DNA of 34,047 nucleotides from an uncultured Lachnospiraceae bacterium (GCA_949893755.1 CATLCV010000033.1:1-34047); one strand, 5' to 3'; shown: positions 16,789 to 26,034, counted from the first letter of the stretch. Program-made: numbers and translations. The notes: generated from the sequence alone by a model not told the origin.

Positions 16789-16872
16789 CATATCATCCTT
16801 CTCAATTCCTCTGCCTCTTCCTCGGACAGTTTTTTGTCGCCTATAAAGATGTCAATGCATTTTTCCAAAAAA
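16789..16872 (-). pseudogene. C-terminal fossil of a BlaI/MecI/CopY-type repressor
   Basis: Reading the minus strand from about 16872 gives 28 codons, LEKCIDIFIGDKKLSEEEAE then ELRRMI and a stop at 16791-16789. FIGDKKLSEEEAEELRRMI is the typical tail of penicillinase-repressor family proteins. No upstream HTH remains: the frame runs directly into the U-tract of the glgP terminator. It is a deletion remnant, not a gene. Confidence 0.6.
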
Positions 16873-16904
16873 ATAATAGGGGGATCTAATTCTATCCCCC
16901 TATT
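16866..16904 (-). terminator. Rho-independent terminator after glgP
   Basis: AATAGGGGGAT (16875-16885) pairs perfectly with ATCCCCCTATT (16894-16904) around an eight-base loop, and the minus-strand RNA continues into ATTTTTTTGG. It lies about 100 bases past the glgP stop. The interval 16905-17007 has no clear gene; a short open stretch on the minus strand (CCKGSSPEGKIATIMTTAM, then stop) may be another relic. Confidence 0.88.
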
Positions 16905-17007
16905 GCAGACCTTTTGCATAGCATTTTTAATTTTTCCCATTTACATGGCAGTCGTCATAATTGTTGCAATCTTTCCTTCTGGGCTGCTGCCTTTACAACA
17001 GGTCTGA

Positions 17008-19260
17008 TCATCCCAGATGCCAGATATCCTCATTATATTCCGCGATCGTCCGGTCCGAAGAGAAGTATCCCGCCTCGCTGATATTGATCAGCGCCATCCT
17101 CGCCCATTTCTCCGGGTTCACGGCATAGTCCGTGACCGCCTGGTTTTTGCGCACGACATAAGCGTTAAAATCAGGGAATGTCTGGAACCAGTCTTTTCCG
17201 ACCAGTTCGTTTTTCAGGCTCTTAAGACTCCCCGCATCTCCTTCTGCCAGCATCTGCTCTCCGTCGATAAAATCTACCGCGCGCCGGAGGTTGGGATCCG
17301 TCTCATACCATTCCCGTGCACAGTAATCCCCTTTCTCATAGAGCCGGATCACCTGCCTGCTGCTCTGCCCGAAGATATAGATGTTCTCTCCTCCCACGCA
17401 GTCCGCGATCTCCACATTCGCTCCGTCCAGCGTTCCAAGCGTGACCGCTCCGTTCAGCATGAACTTCATGTTTCCGGTGCCGGACGCCTCCTTGGAAGCA
17501 AGGCTGATCTGCTCGGACAGGTCGCAGGCCGGGATCATCTTTTCCGCGGCCGTCACATTATAGTTTTCGACCAGCACGATCTGGATCCACTTGGAAACCT
17601 CCGGATCCTTTTCAATCACCTTCGACAAGGTCAGCAGCGCATGGATGATATTTTTTGCCGTAATGTAGGCCGGAGCCGCCTTTGCCCCGAACACCGCAGT
17701 GATCGGCGCCGCCGGAAGGTGTCCGCTCTTGATCTCAAAATACTGATGAATGAGATACAGCAGGTTCAGCTGCTGCCGTTTATACTCATGCAGGCGCTTG
17801 GACTGAATGGAAAAGATCGAATCCGGATTCAGCTTAACCCCCTGCTTTTTGTACAGCCACTCGGAAAGCTTCTTTTTATTGGAAGTCTTGATCTCCATCA
17901 GCCGCTTTAAGACTCCATGATCCTCCGCAAAGGAAGCGAGTTTTTTCAGCTCCGACGCGTCCTTCTTGAAGCCCGGCCCGATCAGGCTCTCGATATACGC
18001 TGCCAGCTCGTGGTTGCAGGAAAGGAGCCACCGCCGGAACGTGATTCCGTTAGTCTTATTGTTAAATTTCTCCGGATAGAGCTGATAAAACTGGTTCAGC
18101 TCGCTTTCCTTCAGGATCTCCGTATGAAGGGCCGCCACACCGTTTGTACTGTGGGTAAAATGAATGTCCATATTCGCCATGTGGACCAGATGCCCCTTGT
18201 CAATGACCGCCAGATCTTCCCTGTCCGTTTTTTCCCTGACCGCTTCATCCAGCTTGCGGATCACGGGCATGAGCTGCGGAACCACCTCTTCCAGGTAGCT
18301 TTCGGGCCATTTTTCCAATGCTTCCGCCAGAATGGTATGGTTCGTATACGCGCAGGTTTTGGTCACGATCTCCGCCGCCTCTTCAAATTCAATCCCCTTT
18401 TCCTCAAGCAGCCGGATCAGCTCCGGGATCACCATGGACGGGTGGGTATCATTGATCTGGATGGCCGCGTAATCTGCGAGGTCGTGAAGCTTGCAGCCCC
18501 GCTCCACACATTCCTCCAGGATCATCTGCGCCCCGGCGCTGACCATCAGGTACTGCTGGTAGATACGCAGCTTGCGGCCTTCCTCATCGCTGTCATCCGG
18601 GTACAAAAACAGGGTCAGGTTCTTGCCGATCTCTGTCTTATCAAAGCCGATTCCCTCTGAGATGATGCTCTCGTCCACCGTATCCAGGTCAAACAGATTC
18701 AGCTTATTGGTCCGTCCGTCATAGCCGGTCACATCCAGCCGGTACAGACGCGCCTCATACTCCCTGCCGGCAAGGCTGACCGGGTAGGTCTTCCCGGTAT
18801 CCTCCGCCCACTGAGCGCCGTTCAGCCAGTAATCCGGCGTCTCATTTTGAAAATGGTTCCGGAAATTCTGATGGAACAGCCCGCAGTGATAGCGCAGCCC
18901 CACACCGTCCCCCGGCAGGTCCAGCGTTGCGAGAGAATCCAGGAAGCAGGCTGCCAGACGTCCCAGCCCTCCGTTTCCAAGACTGGGCTCCGGCTCGATC
19001 TCTTCCAGCTCTGCCAGAGATTTTCCGGATTCCTTTAAAAGTGTATCCACCTCATCATAAATCCCCAGGTTGATCAGGTTATTGCTCAGCAGCTTCCCGA
19101 TCAAAAATTCCGCGGATATATAATACAGCTTCCGGCCCCTGACTGCCTTCTCCTTCTCCCTGCTCTCTTCCTTCACAATGGTCATCAGTGCTTTATAAAT
19201 TTCCTCATAACTGCTCTCTGCGATCGACTTTTTACAAATTGCTTCCAATCTTGTCTTCAT
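17008..19260 (-). CDS. glgP: Glycogen/maltodextrin phosphorylase
   Basis: This is a family GT35 phosphorylase. It releases glucose 1-phosphate from the non-reducing ends of alpha-1,4-glucans using pyridoxal phosphate. Signatures: EPSLGNGGLGRLAACFLDSL near residues 90-110, the QINDTHPSMVIPELIR stretch, FGAKAAPAYITAKNII, and the PLP motif EASGTGNMKFMLNGAVTLGT with Lys near 599. At 750 residues it is of the shorter bacterial type and appears complete. The ATG at 19260 follows AAAGGAG. It stands alone with its own terminator. No glg synthesis genes are in the window; the divergent AraC regulator across 220 bases is a possible controller. Substrate preference cannot be read from the sequence. Confidence 0.97.
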   Translation of the reverse strand: MKTRLEAICKKSIAESSYEEIYKALMTIVKEESREKEKAVRGRKLYYISAEFLIGKLLSNNLINLGIYDEVDTLLKESGKSLAELEEIEPEPSLGNGGLGRLAACFLDSLATLDLPGDGVGLRYHCGLFHQNFRNHFQNETPDYWLNGAQWAEDTGKTYPVSLAGREYEARLYRLDVTGYDGRTNKLNLFDLDTVDESIISEGIGFDKTEIGKNLTLFLYPDDSDEEGRKLRIYQQYLMVSAGAQMILEECVERGCKLHDLADYAAIQINDTHPSMVIPELIRLLEEKGIEFEEAAEIVTKTCAYTNHTILAEALEKWPESYLEEVVPQLMPVIRKLDEAVREKTDREDLAVIDKGHLVHMANMDIHFTHSTNGVAALHTEILKESELNQFYQLYPEKFNNKTNGITFRRWLLSCNHELAAYIESLIGPGFKKDASELKKLASFAEDHGVLKRLMEIKTSNKKKLSEWLYKKQGVKLNPDSIFSIQSKRLHEYKRQQLNLLYLIHQYFEIKSGHLPAAPITAVFGAKAAPAYITAKNIIHALLTLSKVIEKDPEVSKWIQIVLVENYNVTAAEKMIPACDLSEQISLASKEASGTGNMKFMLNGAVTLGTLDGANVEIADCVGGENIYIFGQSSRQVIRLYEKGDYCAREWYETDPNLRRAVDFIDGEQMLAEGDAGSLKSLKNELVGKDWFQTFPDFNAYVVRKNQAVTDYAVNPEKWARMALINISEAGYFSSDRTIAEYNEDIWHLG

Positions 19261-19342
19261 GGCTCAAAACTCCTTTCGCATATGAAATCATCTTTTTCAA
19301 CTCTCATGTATTGTCATCGGATTTTCCAGGCCAAATCCGACT

Positions 19343-19369
19343 TTGCAAAATTTCGTCTTTCTTTTGCAA
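19343..19369. promoter_or_regulatory. Inverted repeat in the glgP-araC intergenic region
   Basis: TTGCAAAA (19343-19350) and TTTTGCAA (19362-19369) form a perfect 8-base inverted repeat, about 80 bases upstream of glgP and 110 bases upstream of the AraC gene. It could be a regulator site. I find no convincing sigma-A promoter for glgP in 19261-19480. Confidence 0.4.
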
Positions 19370-19480
19370 TGGAATCTTGTTTTTCCCAATCCGCAGCGGA
19401 ATTTAGCCTGTGATTATTTTTTACCACATTCCGTCACAAAATACCTGTACTTTTGACGCAACATATTATACAATACGATC

Positions 19481-20389
19481 ATGAGTGATACATATTTCCC
19501 GATTCAAGACAATTCCATAGACGGATATCATGAGACAAAAAAGCACACGGATTTTCTGTTCCCCTACAACGTCTATCCCTGTACGATCCCGGATGATTTT
19601 CCGTCCGTCCCGCTGCACTGGCAGGATACCATGGAGATCATCTACATCAAAAAAGGACGGGGCACGGCGCAGGCGGACCTGTCTGTTTTTGAAGTCCAGG
19701 CAGGTGATATTATCCTTGCACCGCCCGGACATCTCCACGGGTTAAGGCATCTGCACGGGTTTCGGATGGAATATGAAAATATTATTTTTGACATGACCTT
19801 TTTGGGAAGCGGCGTGATCGACCTGTGCAGCCAGAAATATCTGATCCCCCTGCTGAGAAATGAATTGCATCTGCCTCTGCGCATTACCCCGGCAGATGCA
19901 TGTTATGATAAGCTCTCCGCTTGTCTCGACAATGCCGACATGCTGTGCGGCCTCCGTCCGGTCGGCTATGAGCTGGAAGTCAAGGCGGATATGATGAAAT
20001 TATTTTCCATTTTGCTGCGGATGGCAGCCCCGGCCGAGCAGGAGCATCCGCTCCCCGCGAATATCGACCGGCTAAAATCCATCCTTCATTTTATTGAAGA
20101 AAATTATCAGCGGCCCCTCACGGTGGAGGAAGCCGCTGATGTATGCGGTTACAGCGCCAGCCACTTCATGCGCTGGTTCCGCCAGGTGACAGGGACCAGT
20201 TTTATCCGCTATCTCAACCGGTTCCGCCTGGAAAAGGCTTTTCTGGAATTGAAGCATACGGATAAAACGGTATTGGAGATCTCCCAGGAAACCGGGTTTG
20301 ACAATCTCTCCAACTTCAACCGCCTGTTTAAAAAGCAGTTTCTCATGACGCCGAGGGAGCTGCGGGCCGCTCCGTTTCCTTCTTCCTGA
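19481..20389 (+). CDS. AraC family transcriptional regulator
   Basis: This 302-residue protein has an N-terminal cupin-like sensing domain (about 20-150, with VPLHWQDTMEIIYIKKGRGT and GDIILAPPGHLHGL) and a C-terminal double HTH (about 195-295: RLKSILHFIEENYQRPLTVE, ADVCGYSASHFMRWFRQVTG, then TVLEISQETGFDNLSNFNRL and FKKQFLMTPRELR). This is the layout of sugar-responsive AraC regulators. The ATG at 19481 has no ribosome site, and a -10-like TATACAAT lies at 19467-19474 only six bases upstream. Either the mRNA is almost leaderless or a later start is used. It is divergent from glgP and convergent with the HAD gene, whose stop abuts its own. Control of glgP is plausible but inferred. Confidence 0.92.
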   Translation: MSDTYFPIQDNSIDGYHETKKHTDFLFPYNVYPCTIPDDFPSVPLHWQDTMEIIYIKKGRGTAQADLSVFEVQAGDIILAPPGHLHGLRHLHGFRMEYENIIFDMTFLGSGVIDLCSQKYLIPLLRNELHLPLRITPADACYDKLSACLDNADMLCGLRPVGYELEVKADMMKLFSILLRMAAPAEQEHPLPANIDRLKSILHFIEENYQRPLTVEEAADVCGYSASHFMRWFRQVTGTSFIRYLNRFRLEKAFLELKHTDKTVLEISQETGFDNLSNFNRLFKKQFLMTPRELRAAPFPSS

Positions 20390-21205
20390 TCAGAAAAAGC
20401 GTTCCACCACTTCGGCCACTCCATCATGGTCGTTATCATGCTCCGTCACAACATTTGCCACTGTTTTTACACCTTCCGGCGCATTTTTCATAGCCACTCC
20501 CAGTCCTGCATACTGCAGCATCCGGATATCATTGTAGCTGTCGCCGCAGCAGACCATCCTCTCTCTGGGAAAATCCAGCGCCCGAAGCAGATATTTGAGG
20601 CCATATGCCTTATCCACATTTTTCGGACTGATCTCCAGATAAAACGGCTCGGAATGAAACACCTGTGCCTCGTGGCAGTATTTCTGAAAAATCAGAGGTT
20701 CTACTTCATCCAAAAGCTCCGGGTCTCCGGTCAGGATACACTGGTTCACGGATGCATTGCCGCGCAGAAAATCCCCTTCCGGCCCCTTAAGGTATTCTAT
20801 CGGCATCCCGCTGATCCCGGATTCCAGTTCCAGATATTGATCCGGCTGCGTCCCGGCCAGGATCACGCCCTCCCCGTAGGCCGCCATCCCGATGCCGTGC
20901 TCCAGGGCATCCTTCTTAAGCCGCAATGGAATCGCACGCGGGAGCCGTTTTTCAAACATGCATTTTCCGGTTTTCAGATCAATGATCTTTCCTCCGTTAA
21001 AGGTCAGAAGATAGCTTCCATATCTCTCCAGCTCAAATGCCCTGGCGATGGGAAGTACGCCCTCAGGCGGCCTTCCGGAAGCCAGAACCACCTTCACCCC
21101 TTTTTTCTGGATCCGGATCACTGCCTCCCGTGTCTCATCCAGTACTTCTTTTTTTGAATTTGTTGCCGTTCCGTCAATATCCAGGACCAGTAACCCGTAA
21201 TCCAT
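20390..21205 (-). CDS. HAD-IIB (Cof-type) phosphatase
   Basis: This 271-residue protein shows all HAD motifs: VLDIDGTATNS (nucleophile Asp9, acid Asp11), VVLASGRPP as motif II, a Lys region near ISPKNVDKAYGLKYLL, and MVCCGDSYNDIRML as motif IV. A C2-type cap lies between, as in Cof/YidA sugar-phosphate phosphatases. The start follows AGAAGGGGAATTT. It is the last gene of the DeoR-phosphodiesterase-AGCS-dsdA operon (11 bases after dsdA). Dephosphorylating a product of the phosphodiesterase is a plausible role. Its stop and the convergent AraC stop meet back to back in TGATCA (20387-20392), leaving no room for a terminator. Substrate is unknown; Cof enzymes are promiscuous. Confidence 0.9.
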   Translation of the reverse strand: MDYGLLVLDIDGTATNSKKEVLDETREAVIRIQKKGVKVVLASGRPPEGVLPIARAFELERYGSYLLTFNGGKIIDLKTGKCMFEKRLPRAIPLRLKKDALEHGIGMAAYGEGVILAGTQPDQYLELESGISGMPIEYLKGPEGDFLRGNASVNQCILTGDPELLDEVEPLIFQKYCHEAQVFHSEPFYLEISPKNVDKAYGLKYLLRALDFPRERMVCCGDSYNDIRMLQYAGLGVAMKNAPEGVKTVANVVTEHDNDHDGVAEVVERFF

Positions 21206-21216
21206 AAATTCCCCTT

Positions 21217-22536
21217 CTATAATCCCATTTTCAGATACGCTTCTCTTGTTTCATCCGGGACCATGCTTCCGCCGGTCGCCCATGCGATGTGAACCGCATT
21301 CTTCATTTTATCTGTAAGTCCCATTTTTTCGATATACGCCTTCAATTCCTCCGGACGGATCAGCGCCGCAAACGCCGCGCAGGAACTCGGTTCAATAAAG
21401 ATCTCCTCGCTTGAGAGCAGGCCGCGCATCAGGTCATACAGCTTCCGGTCCTCTATGGTCGCGATGCCTGAGAGCATCGGTTCCACTACCTTTCCGACAA
21501 ATGCCGACGGGCGTCCCACAGCCAGTCCGTCCGCATCGGTCCGTCCGTCAATGCCCAGATCCTTCACGCTGACCTGATCCTGCAGACCGGTTGCCATTCC
21601 CAACAGCATACAGCATGCGTGCGTTGGCTCCGTAAAGAAGCAATGTACATTGTCTCCGTAGATTTCCTTTACGCCATAGGTCACTCCGCCCGGCGCGCCT
21701 CCGATCCCGCATGGGATATAGAGAAACAGCGGATGCTCGCTGTCCACCGGGATATCCAGTGCTTCGATCTGCGCTTTCAGCCGTTCTCCGGCAACGCTGT
21801 ATCCCAAAAACAGGTTTTTGGAATTTTCATCGTCTACAAAATAACTCATTTCATCTGCCTCAGAATTTTTCCGCCCTTCCTCTACGGCCGCGCAATAATC
21901 ATCGGCATATTCGATCACCTCAACTCCGCGGCTTCTCAGCAGATCTTTTTTCCACTGCTTCGCGTCGGCAGACATATGGACGATCACCCGGAATCCCAGC
22001 TTTGCGCTCATAATGCCAATACTCATTCCCAGGTTTCCGGTGCTCCCCACCTGCACGGTATGCTTCCCGAAAAATTCCTGGAATCCTGGTTCCGCCAGAA
22101 TGCTGTAATCATCTGTCTCTTTCAGCATCCCTGCTTCCAGCGCCAGATCCTCCGCATGCTTCAGCACCTCATAAATGCCGCCTCTTGCCTTTACAGAACC
22201 GGATATCGGCAGATGGCTGTCCATTTTCAGCATCAGGCGCCCTTCCACTCCTGCCTGGTATGTATGGTTCAAATAATGTTTCATCTCCGGGATCTCCCGA
22301 AGCTCGGATTCAATGATCCCGTTCACTGCCTCCAGCTCCGGGAATACTCTTTTCAGATATGGCGCAAAACGCACAAGCCTGTCGCTCGCATCCCTGATCT
22401 GATCCGGATTCACCAGCGTGACGTTCTGCTCTTCCCTGGGAACCAGTCTGTCATTGAGCCAAAACGTTTCTTTCAGCTGTGCCGCATCCCTCACAGCAGG
22501 AATTGTATCTATATATTTCTGCAATCTGCTATCCAT
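21217..22536 (-). CDS. dsdA: D-serine ammonia-lyase (D-serine dehydratase)
   Basis: This is a PLP fold-type II enzyme converting D-serine to pyruvate and ammonia. Length is 439 residues, as in the DsdA family. The PLP lysine is Lys116 in HLPISGSVKARGGIYEVL. The phosphate-binding loop is VGSTGNLGMSIGIMSAKLGF near 166-185. Family blocks YIPCGIGGAPGGVTYG and FFTEPTHACCMLLG are intact. AAAGGAG for the ATG at 22536 lies inside the final codons of the AGCS gene, one base upstream, so the two are translationally linked. Pairing with an AGCS symporter suggests uptake and deamination of D-serine (or D-threonine). The AraC gene at 19481 is unlike the LysR-type DsdC; the DeoR at the operon head is the likelier regulator. 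Confidence 0.96.
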   Translation of the reverse strand: MDSRLQKYIDTIPAVRDAAQLKETFWLNDRLVPREEQNVTLVNPDQIRDASDRLVRFAPYLKRVFPELEAVNGIIESELREIPEMKHYLNHTYQAGVEGRLMLKMDSHLPISGSVKARGGIYEVLKHAEDLALEAGMLKETDDYSILAEPGFQEFFGKHTVQVGSTGNLGMSIGIMSAKLGFRVIVHMSADAKQWKKDLLRSRGVEVIEYADDYCAAVEEGRKNSEADEMSYFVDDENSKNLFLGYSVAGERLKAQIEALDIPVDSEHPLFLYIPCGIGGAPGGVTYGVKEIYGDNVHCFFTEPTHACCMLLGMATGLQDQVSVKDLGIDGRTDADGLAVGRPSAFVGKVVEPMLSGIATIEDRKLYDLMRGLLSSEEIFIEPSSCAAFAALIRPEELKAYIEKMGLTDKMKNAVHIAWATGGSMVPDETREAYLKMGL

Positions 22537-22537
22537 C

Positions 22538-23902
22538 TTACTTCTCCTTTTTATCTAAATACCCGTTTCCCGGGTCCATAAATTCTTTTGTTAATTTTCT
22601 CACCTGAGGCGCCAGGAAGATCAGGGCCGCAATGTTCGGCAAAATCAAAAGCCCCAGCGCACAGTCCTGGATCGACCAGACCATTTCGATACTGCCAAGG
22701 CTTCCCAATATAATGATAAACGGGAACAGAAGCCTGTATGCCACGGCCAGCCCCGGCTTTTTCAGGTAGGTCAGGCTGACATGGCCAAAATACCACTGGC
22801 TCATCAGCGACGTACTTGCAAACAGGATCAGGCTGATATAGATCACATACTGCATCCCCGGAAGTACACTTTTAAACGCTGCCGCCGCCAGGGTGGAAGC
22901 ATTCGTGTGAAATGTATTTGCCCCGGTGATCAGAACGGTAAATCCTGTCGTACTGCAGATCACCATCGTATCGATAAACACCTCGATGACTCCATACAAT
23001 CCCTGACGTACCGGATGATCCACCTCTGCCGAGGAATGCAGGACAGCCGCCGAGCCCTCTCCTGCTTCGTTGGAATATAGCCCCCGGGCCACTCCGAACC
23101 GCATGGCTTCTTTGACCGTAATTCCTGCCAATGCACCTGTTCCTGCCCTGATCGTAAATGCGCCTTTGAGGATCGACGCAAGCATCGCCGGAATCTGTCC
23201 TGCATGGAATACCAGCACCAGCAGCCCGCCGACCACATAAATTCCGGCCATGACCGGTACGACCCGCTGGGCCACATGAACCAGTCTTTTGAAGCCGCCC
23301 CGGATCACGAAGCTCATGACCGCCGCCAGCACCAGTCCTGTCAGAAGGAACGGCGTCTGGAAAGCCTCATTTACCACATTGGAAATCGTATTGGACTGGA
23401 TCAATGTCCCTCCGGCATTCTGTATAAAAAGCATCACTGCCACAAAAACGCCGGCCCATTTCCAGTGCATGCCGTATTCTATATAATACATGGGGCCTCC
23501 GGCGATATTCCCGTTTTCGTCATGCCCATGGTACTTCATGCCCATGACGATCTCACCGAATTTGGTCGCCATTCCCAAAAATGCCGCGGCCCACATCCAG
23601 AATAAAGCTCCGGGTCCGCCTGCCAGGATCGCTGTCGAGACGCCGACAATGTTTCCGCTTCCGACACAGCTTGCGATCGCCGCGCAGAGAGCCTGATAGG
23701 AGGAACATTTTTTCTCATCCTCTGCTTCTTTCCGTCCTTTTGAAAGTCCGAAAAAGCCCTTTTTAAGAAGCTTCACAAACTTTAGCTGAACAAAGCCCGT
23801 CATGATCGTATAAAAAATGCCCAGTCCGAGGAGGGCCGCCAGAAGCCAGTCCCCCCACAGGAAATCCGCCAGGGTTTTAAACAAATATTCTATTTTCTCC
23901 AT
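22538..23902 (-). CDS. Sodium:amino-acid symporter, AGCS family
   Basis: This 454-residue membrane protein has about eleven hydrophobic helices. AGCS hallmarks include SSYQALCAAIASCVGSGNIV followed by ILAGGPGALFWMWAAAFLGM (about 67-111), KYHG then GGPMYYIEYG, and FGVARGLYSNEAGEGSAAVL. Known members carry alanine or glycine, and some accept D-alanine, with sodium. Placed one base before dsdA, it is likely to import D-serine or a related small amino acid. The start at 23902 follows TGAGGAAC, ten bases after the phosphodiesterase stop. Substrate is inferred from context only. Confidence 0.95.
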   Translation of the reverse strand: MEKIEYLFKTLADFLWGDWLLAALLGLGIFYTIMTGFVQLKFVKLLKKGFFGLSKGRKEAEDEKKCSSYQALCAAIASCVGSGNIVGVSTAILAGGPGALFWMWAAAFLGMATKFGEIVMGMKYHGHDENGNIAGGPMYYIEYGMHWKWAGVFVAVMLFIQNAGGTLIQSNTISNVVNEAFQTPFLLTGLVLAAVMSFVIRGGFKRLVHVAQRVVPVMAGIYVVGGLLVLVFHAGQIPAMLASILKGAFTIRAGTGALAGITVKEAMRFGVARGLYSNEAGEGSAAVLHSSAEVDHPVRQGLYGVIEVFIDTMVICSTTGFTVLITGANTFHTNASTLAAAAFKSVLPGMQYVIYISLILFASTSLMSQWYFGHVSLTYLKKPGLAVAYRLLFPFIIILGSLGSIEMVWSIQDCALGLLILPNIAALIFLAPQVRKLTKEFMDPGNGYLDKKEK

Positions 23903-23912
23903 GGACTGTTCC

Positions 23913-25238
23913 TCATTTCAGTACGTTGATCCCCTCCGCATCCGGCAATTCCACGTTCATGATCCCTGCCAGCGTCGGAGCCACATCGATCAGGCGGACA
24001 TTCTCTACATTTCCCGCGGAAATGCCTTCTCCTGCCAGCATGAAAGACGCGCGCATCTCCGGAAATTCTTCATTATATCCATGCTGCGCTTTCTGGGTCA
24101 GAGTGGTACGGCAGTATTCCCCGTCCACATCATCGCGCAGCTCATATCCTTTCTCAGAGATCAATACGTAGGATGCATCCGGGAATCCGCCTCTTGTCCG
24201 GATCTCTTTTTTATCCGCGACTTTCAGGATCCCGCTTTCCGGGTCTGCTTCCAGACGGTCCATGATCTCTTTCAAACGGGCCGCCGCCTCTTTATCGTTC
24301 TCATCCGCCAGACGAACCTCCGCCGTTCCGCCTGCCCTCTGGCTGAACGCTCTCCAGCCTGTTACTTTTCCATTTTCATCCGTATCGATCAGTCCGGCCT
24401 GTTTCAGGAGGATATTCGGAGAAATGTTGTGCGTATTATCCAGGGTTCCATGGTCAGATACCACGCAGACAACCAGATGTCCATCGGTGATCCTTTCCGC
24501 TTCCCGGATCAGCTCTCCCAGCATTTTATCGATTTTTTCCAGGCTGGCGGCCGCTTCCTTGCTGTAAACTCCATTTTGATGCGCGCTTTCATCAAAGCTC
24601 GCAAAATAAGCGGACATAAAAAACGGTTTTTCCGCAGCAGCCGGAGCCAGCTTATTTTTCAGCATCCACAGCGCGGCTTTTCCTCTCTGTGCATCCCCTT
24701 CATCCGACAGGTCCAGTCCTCCGGCATAGGTGCCGATCTCCTTTTCCATCTCAGCAATAAGCCCCTGGGGCTTTGCTACCGCATCAATGAATCTGCTGTC
24801 GATCCCGGAGCCGTCCCACCAGAATTCCGGCGCGATATAATCCCCTTTTGCGCCTACCGATGTGGGAAATGCTACGCTTGCCGAACAATAGCCGCCGTCC
24901 TTCGCCGCCTCCCACAATGTTTTTACCTTATCATTGGCAAACCAGTGCCATGCCCCGAGGTGCTCCCCCGTAGGATCAAAGATCCCGTTATTGACGATCC
25001 CATGTGTCGCCGGATTGGTTCCGGTGATCATGCTCTGATGGCACGGATATGTAAATGTCGGAAATACGCTCTTGCTGCCCTCTCTCGCAGTAAGACCGTT
25101 TTCCACAAAATAATGTGTAATGTTGGGCAGTGTAACCCCCAGACGCTCCTGTTCAAAAACAAATTCCGGTTTTAACGCATCTACAGAAATAAGCAATACA
25201 CTTGGCCGCTGATCCGTATTATTTTTCGGTGTACTCAT
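23913..25238 (-). CDS. NPP-type phosphodiesterase (alkaline phosphatase superfamily), cytosolic
   Basis: The metal and catalytic motifs of type I phosphodiesterase/nucleotide pyrophosphatase are all present. They are LISVDALKP (metal Asp20), VFPTFTYPCHQSMITG (nucleophile Thr, about 58-73) with NPATHGIVNNG, ASFDESAHQNG (metal Asp/His), VVSDHGT (metal Asp-His) and KAQHGYNEEFPEM (metal His). There is no signal peptide, unlike most secreted NPP enzymes, so the substrate must be imported. I choose the ATG at 25238, four bases after the DeoR stop; an ATG at 25250 and a TTG at 25265 are alternatives with poorer ribosome spacing. The operon context (amino-acid symporter, D-serine dehydratase, HAD phosphatase) suggests a phosphodiester or phosphomonoester containing serine. 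Exact substrate is unknown. Confidence 0.9.
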   Translation of the reverse strand: MSTPKNNTDQRPSVLLISVDALKPEFVFEQERLGVTLPNITHYFVENGLTAREGSKSVFPTFTYPCHQSMITGTNPATHGIVNNGIFDPTGEHLGAWHWFANDKVKTLWEAAKDGGYCSASVAFPTSVGAKGDYIAPEFWWDGSGIDSRFIDAVAKPQGLIAEMEKEIGTYAGGLDLSDEGDAQRGKAALWMLKNKLAPAAAEKPFFMSAYFASFDESAHQNGVYSKEAAASLEKIDKMLGELIREAERITDGHLVVCVVSDHGTLDNTHNISPNILLKQAGLIDTDENGKVTGWRAFSQRAGGTAEVRLADENDKEAAARLKEIMDRLEADPESGILKVADKKEIRTRGGFPDASYVLISEKGYELRDDVDGEYCRTTLTQKAQHGYNEEFPEMRASFMLAGEGISAGNVENVRLIDVAPTLAGIMNVELPDAEGINVLK

Positions 25239-25242
25239 GAAT

Positions 25243-26034
25243 TTATCCATTCCTTTCTTTTGCAATTGTCATTCTCACACCTGCATTTTCAAAGGCTTTC
25301 AATTGGCCGGCTGAAACACCGGAATCTGTAATGATCATGGAAACCGCATCAATTCCGCACATTTTCACAAAGGAATTGACTCCCAGCTTGGAACTGTCAG
25401 CTACGACGATCGTGCGCTCGGCCGCTTCCATCATTTTATTCTGGACAGAAATCTCATCCATCCTCTGATACGTGATCCCACGTTCCACAGATATCCCGCA
25501 AGTAGTAAGAAAGAAGATATCAACGCTGATTTTAGAGAAAATAAGTGCTGCAATATCAGATACAAAGGCTTCTTCATCCGCTCTGTATACCCCTCCTGTC
25601 AGGACCAGGGTGATCCCTTCCGCGCCTGCCAGTTCCTGAGCCACAGCAAAGGAATTTGTCACGACTGTCAAAGAGCGGAATCTGGCTTTCACTGCTTTTG
25701 CAAGGAAAAGCGATGTTGTCCCCGAATCCAGCGCGATCACCTGGCCCTCACGGATATAATTCACGGCTTCCCAGGCAACCGCCTCTTTATTCTGAAAGTT
25801 TTCATCCCTTCTCATACGAAAAGACGTATATGCCATATTTTTCTCCTGAGGCGCTTCTGCCTTCATCGCTCCGCCCCGGATCCGCCTCAGCATGCCTTTG
25901 GCTTCCATATTCTCCAGATCTCTTCTTATGGTTTCCCTGGATGTCTGCAAAGCATCGCATAACGCAATCGTCCGCACGCTTCCTTCTCGTTCCAGTAAAT
26001 TATAAATCTCTTCATATCTTTGCTCTGATAACAT
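25243..26034 (-). CDS. DeoR family transcriptional regulator
   Basis: This 263-residue protein has the DeoR layout: an N-terminal winged HTH (QRYEEIYNLLEREGSVRTIA, TSRETIRRDLENMEAKGML, RRIRGGA) and a C-terminal phosphosugar-isomerase-like sensing domain (ALDSGTTSLFLAKAV, LTVVTNSFAVA, LVLTGGVYR, VADSSKLG). Members usually repress and are released by a phosphorylated metabolite, which fits a phosphoester-degrading operon. Ribosome site AAAAGGAG precedes the ATG at 26034. It is the first gene of the minus-strand operon and faces the MFS gene across a 249-base region with two promoters and a phased repeat array, its probable operators. Confidence 0.95.
   Translation of the reverse strand: MLSEQRYEEIYNLLEREGSVRTIALCDALQTSRETIRRDLENMEAKGMLRRIRGGAMKAEAPQEKNMAYTSFRMRRDENFQNKEAVAWEAVNYIREGQVIALDSGTTSLFLAKAVKARFRSLTVVTNSFAVAQELAGAEGITLVLTGGVYRADEEAFVSDIAALIFSKISVDIFFLTTCGISVERGITYQRMDEISVQNKMMEAAERTIVVADSSKLGVNSFVKMCGIDAVSMIITDSGVSAGQLKAFENAGVRMTIAKERNG

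Noticed and set aside
16905-17007. C-terminal extension of glgP by frameshift
   Set aside because: GlgP already ends at a normal family position (NEDIWHLG). The extra open stretch is in another frame and unlike phosphorylases.
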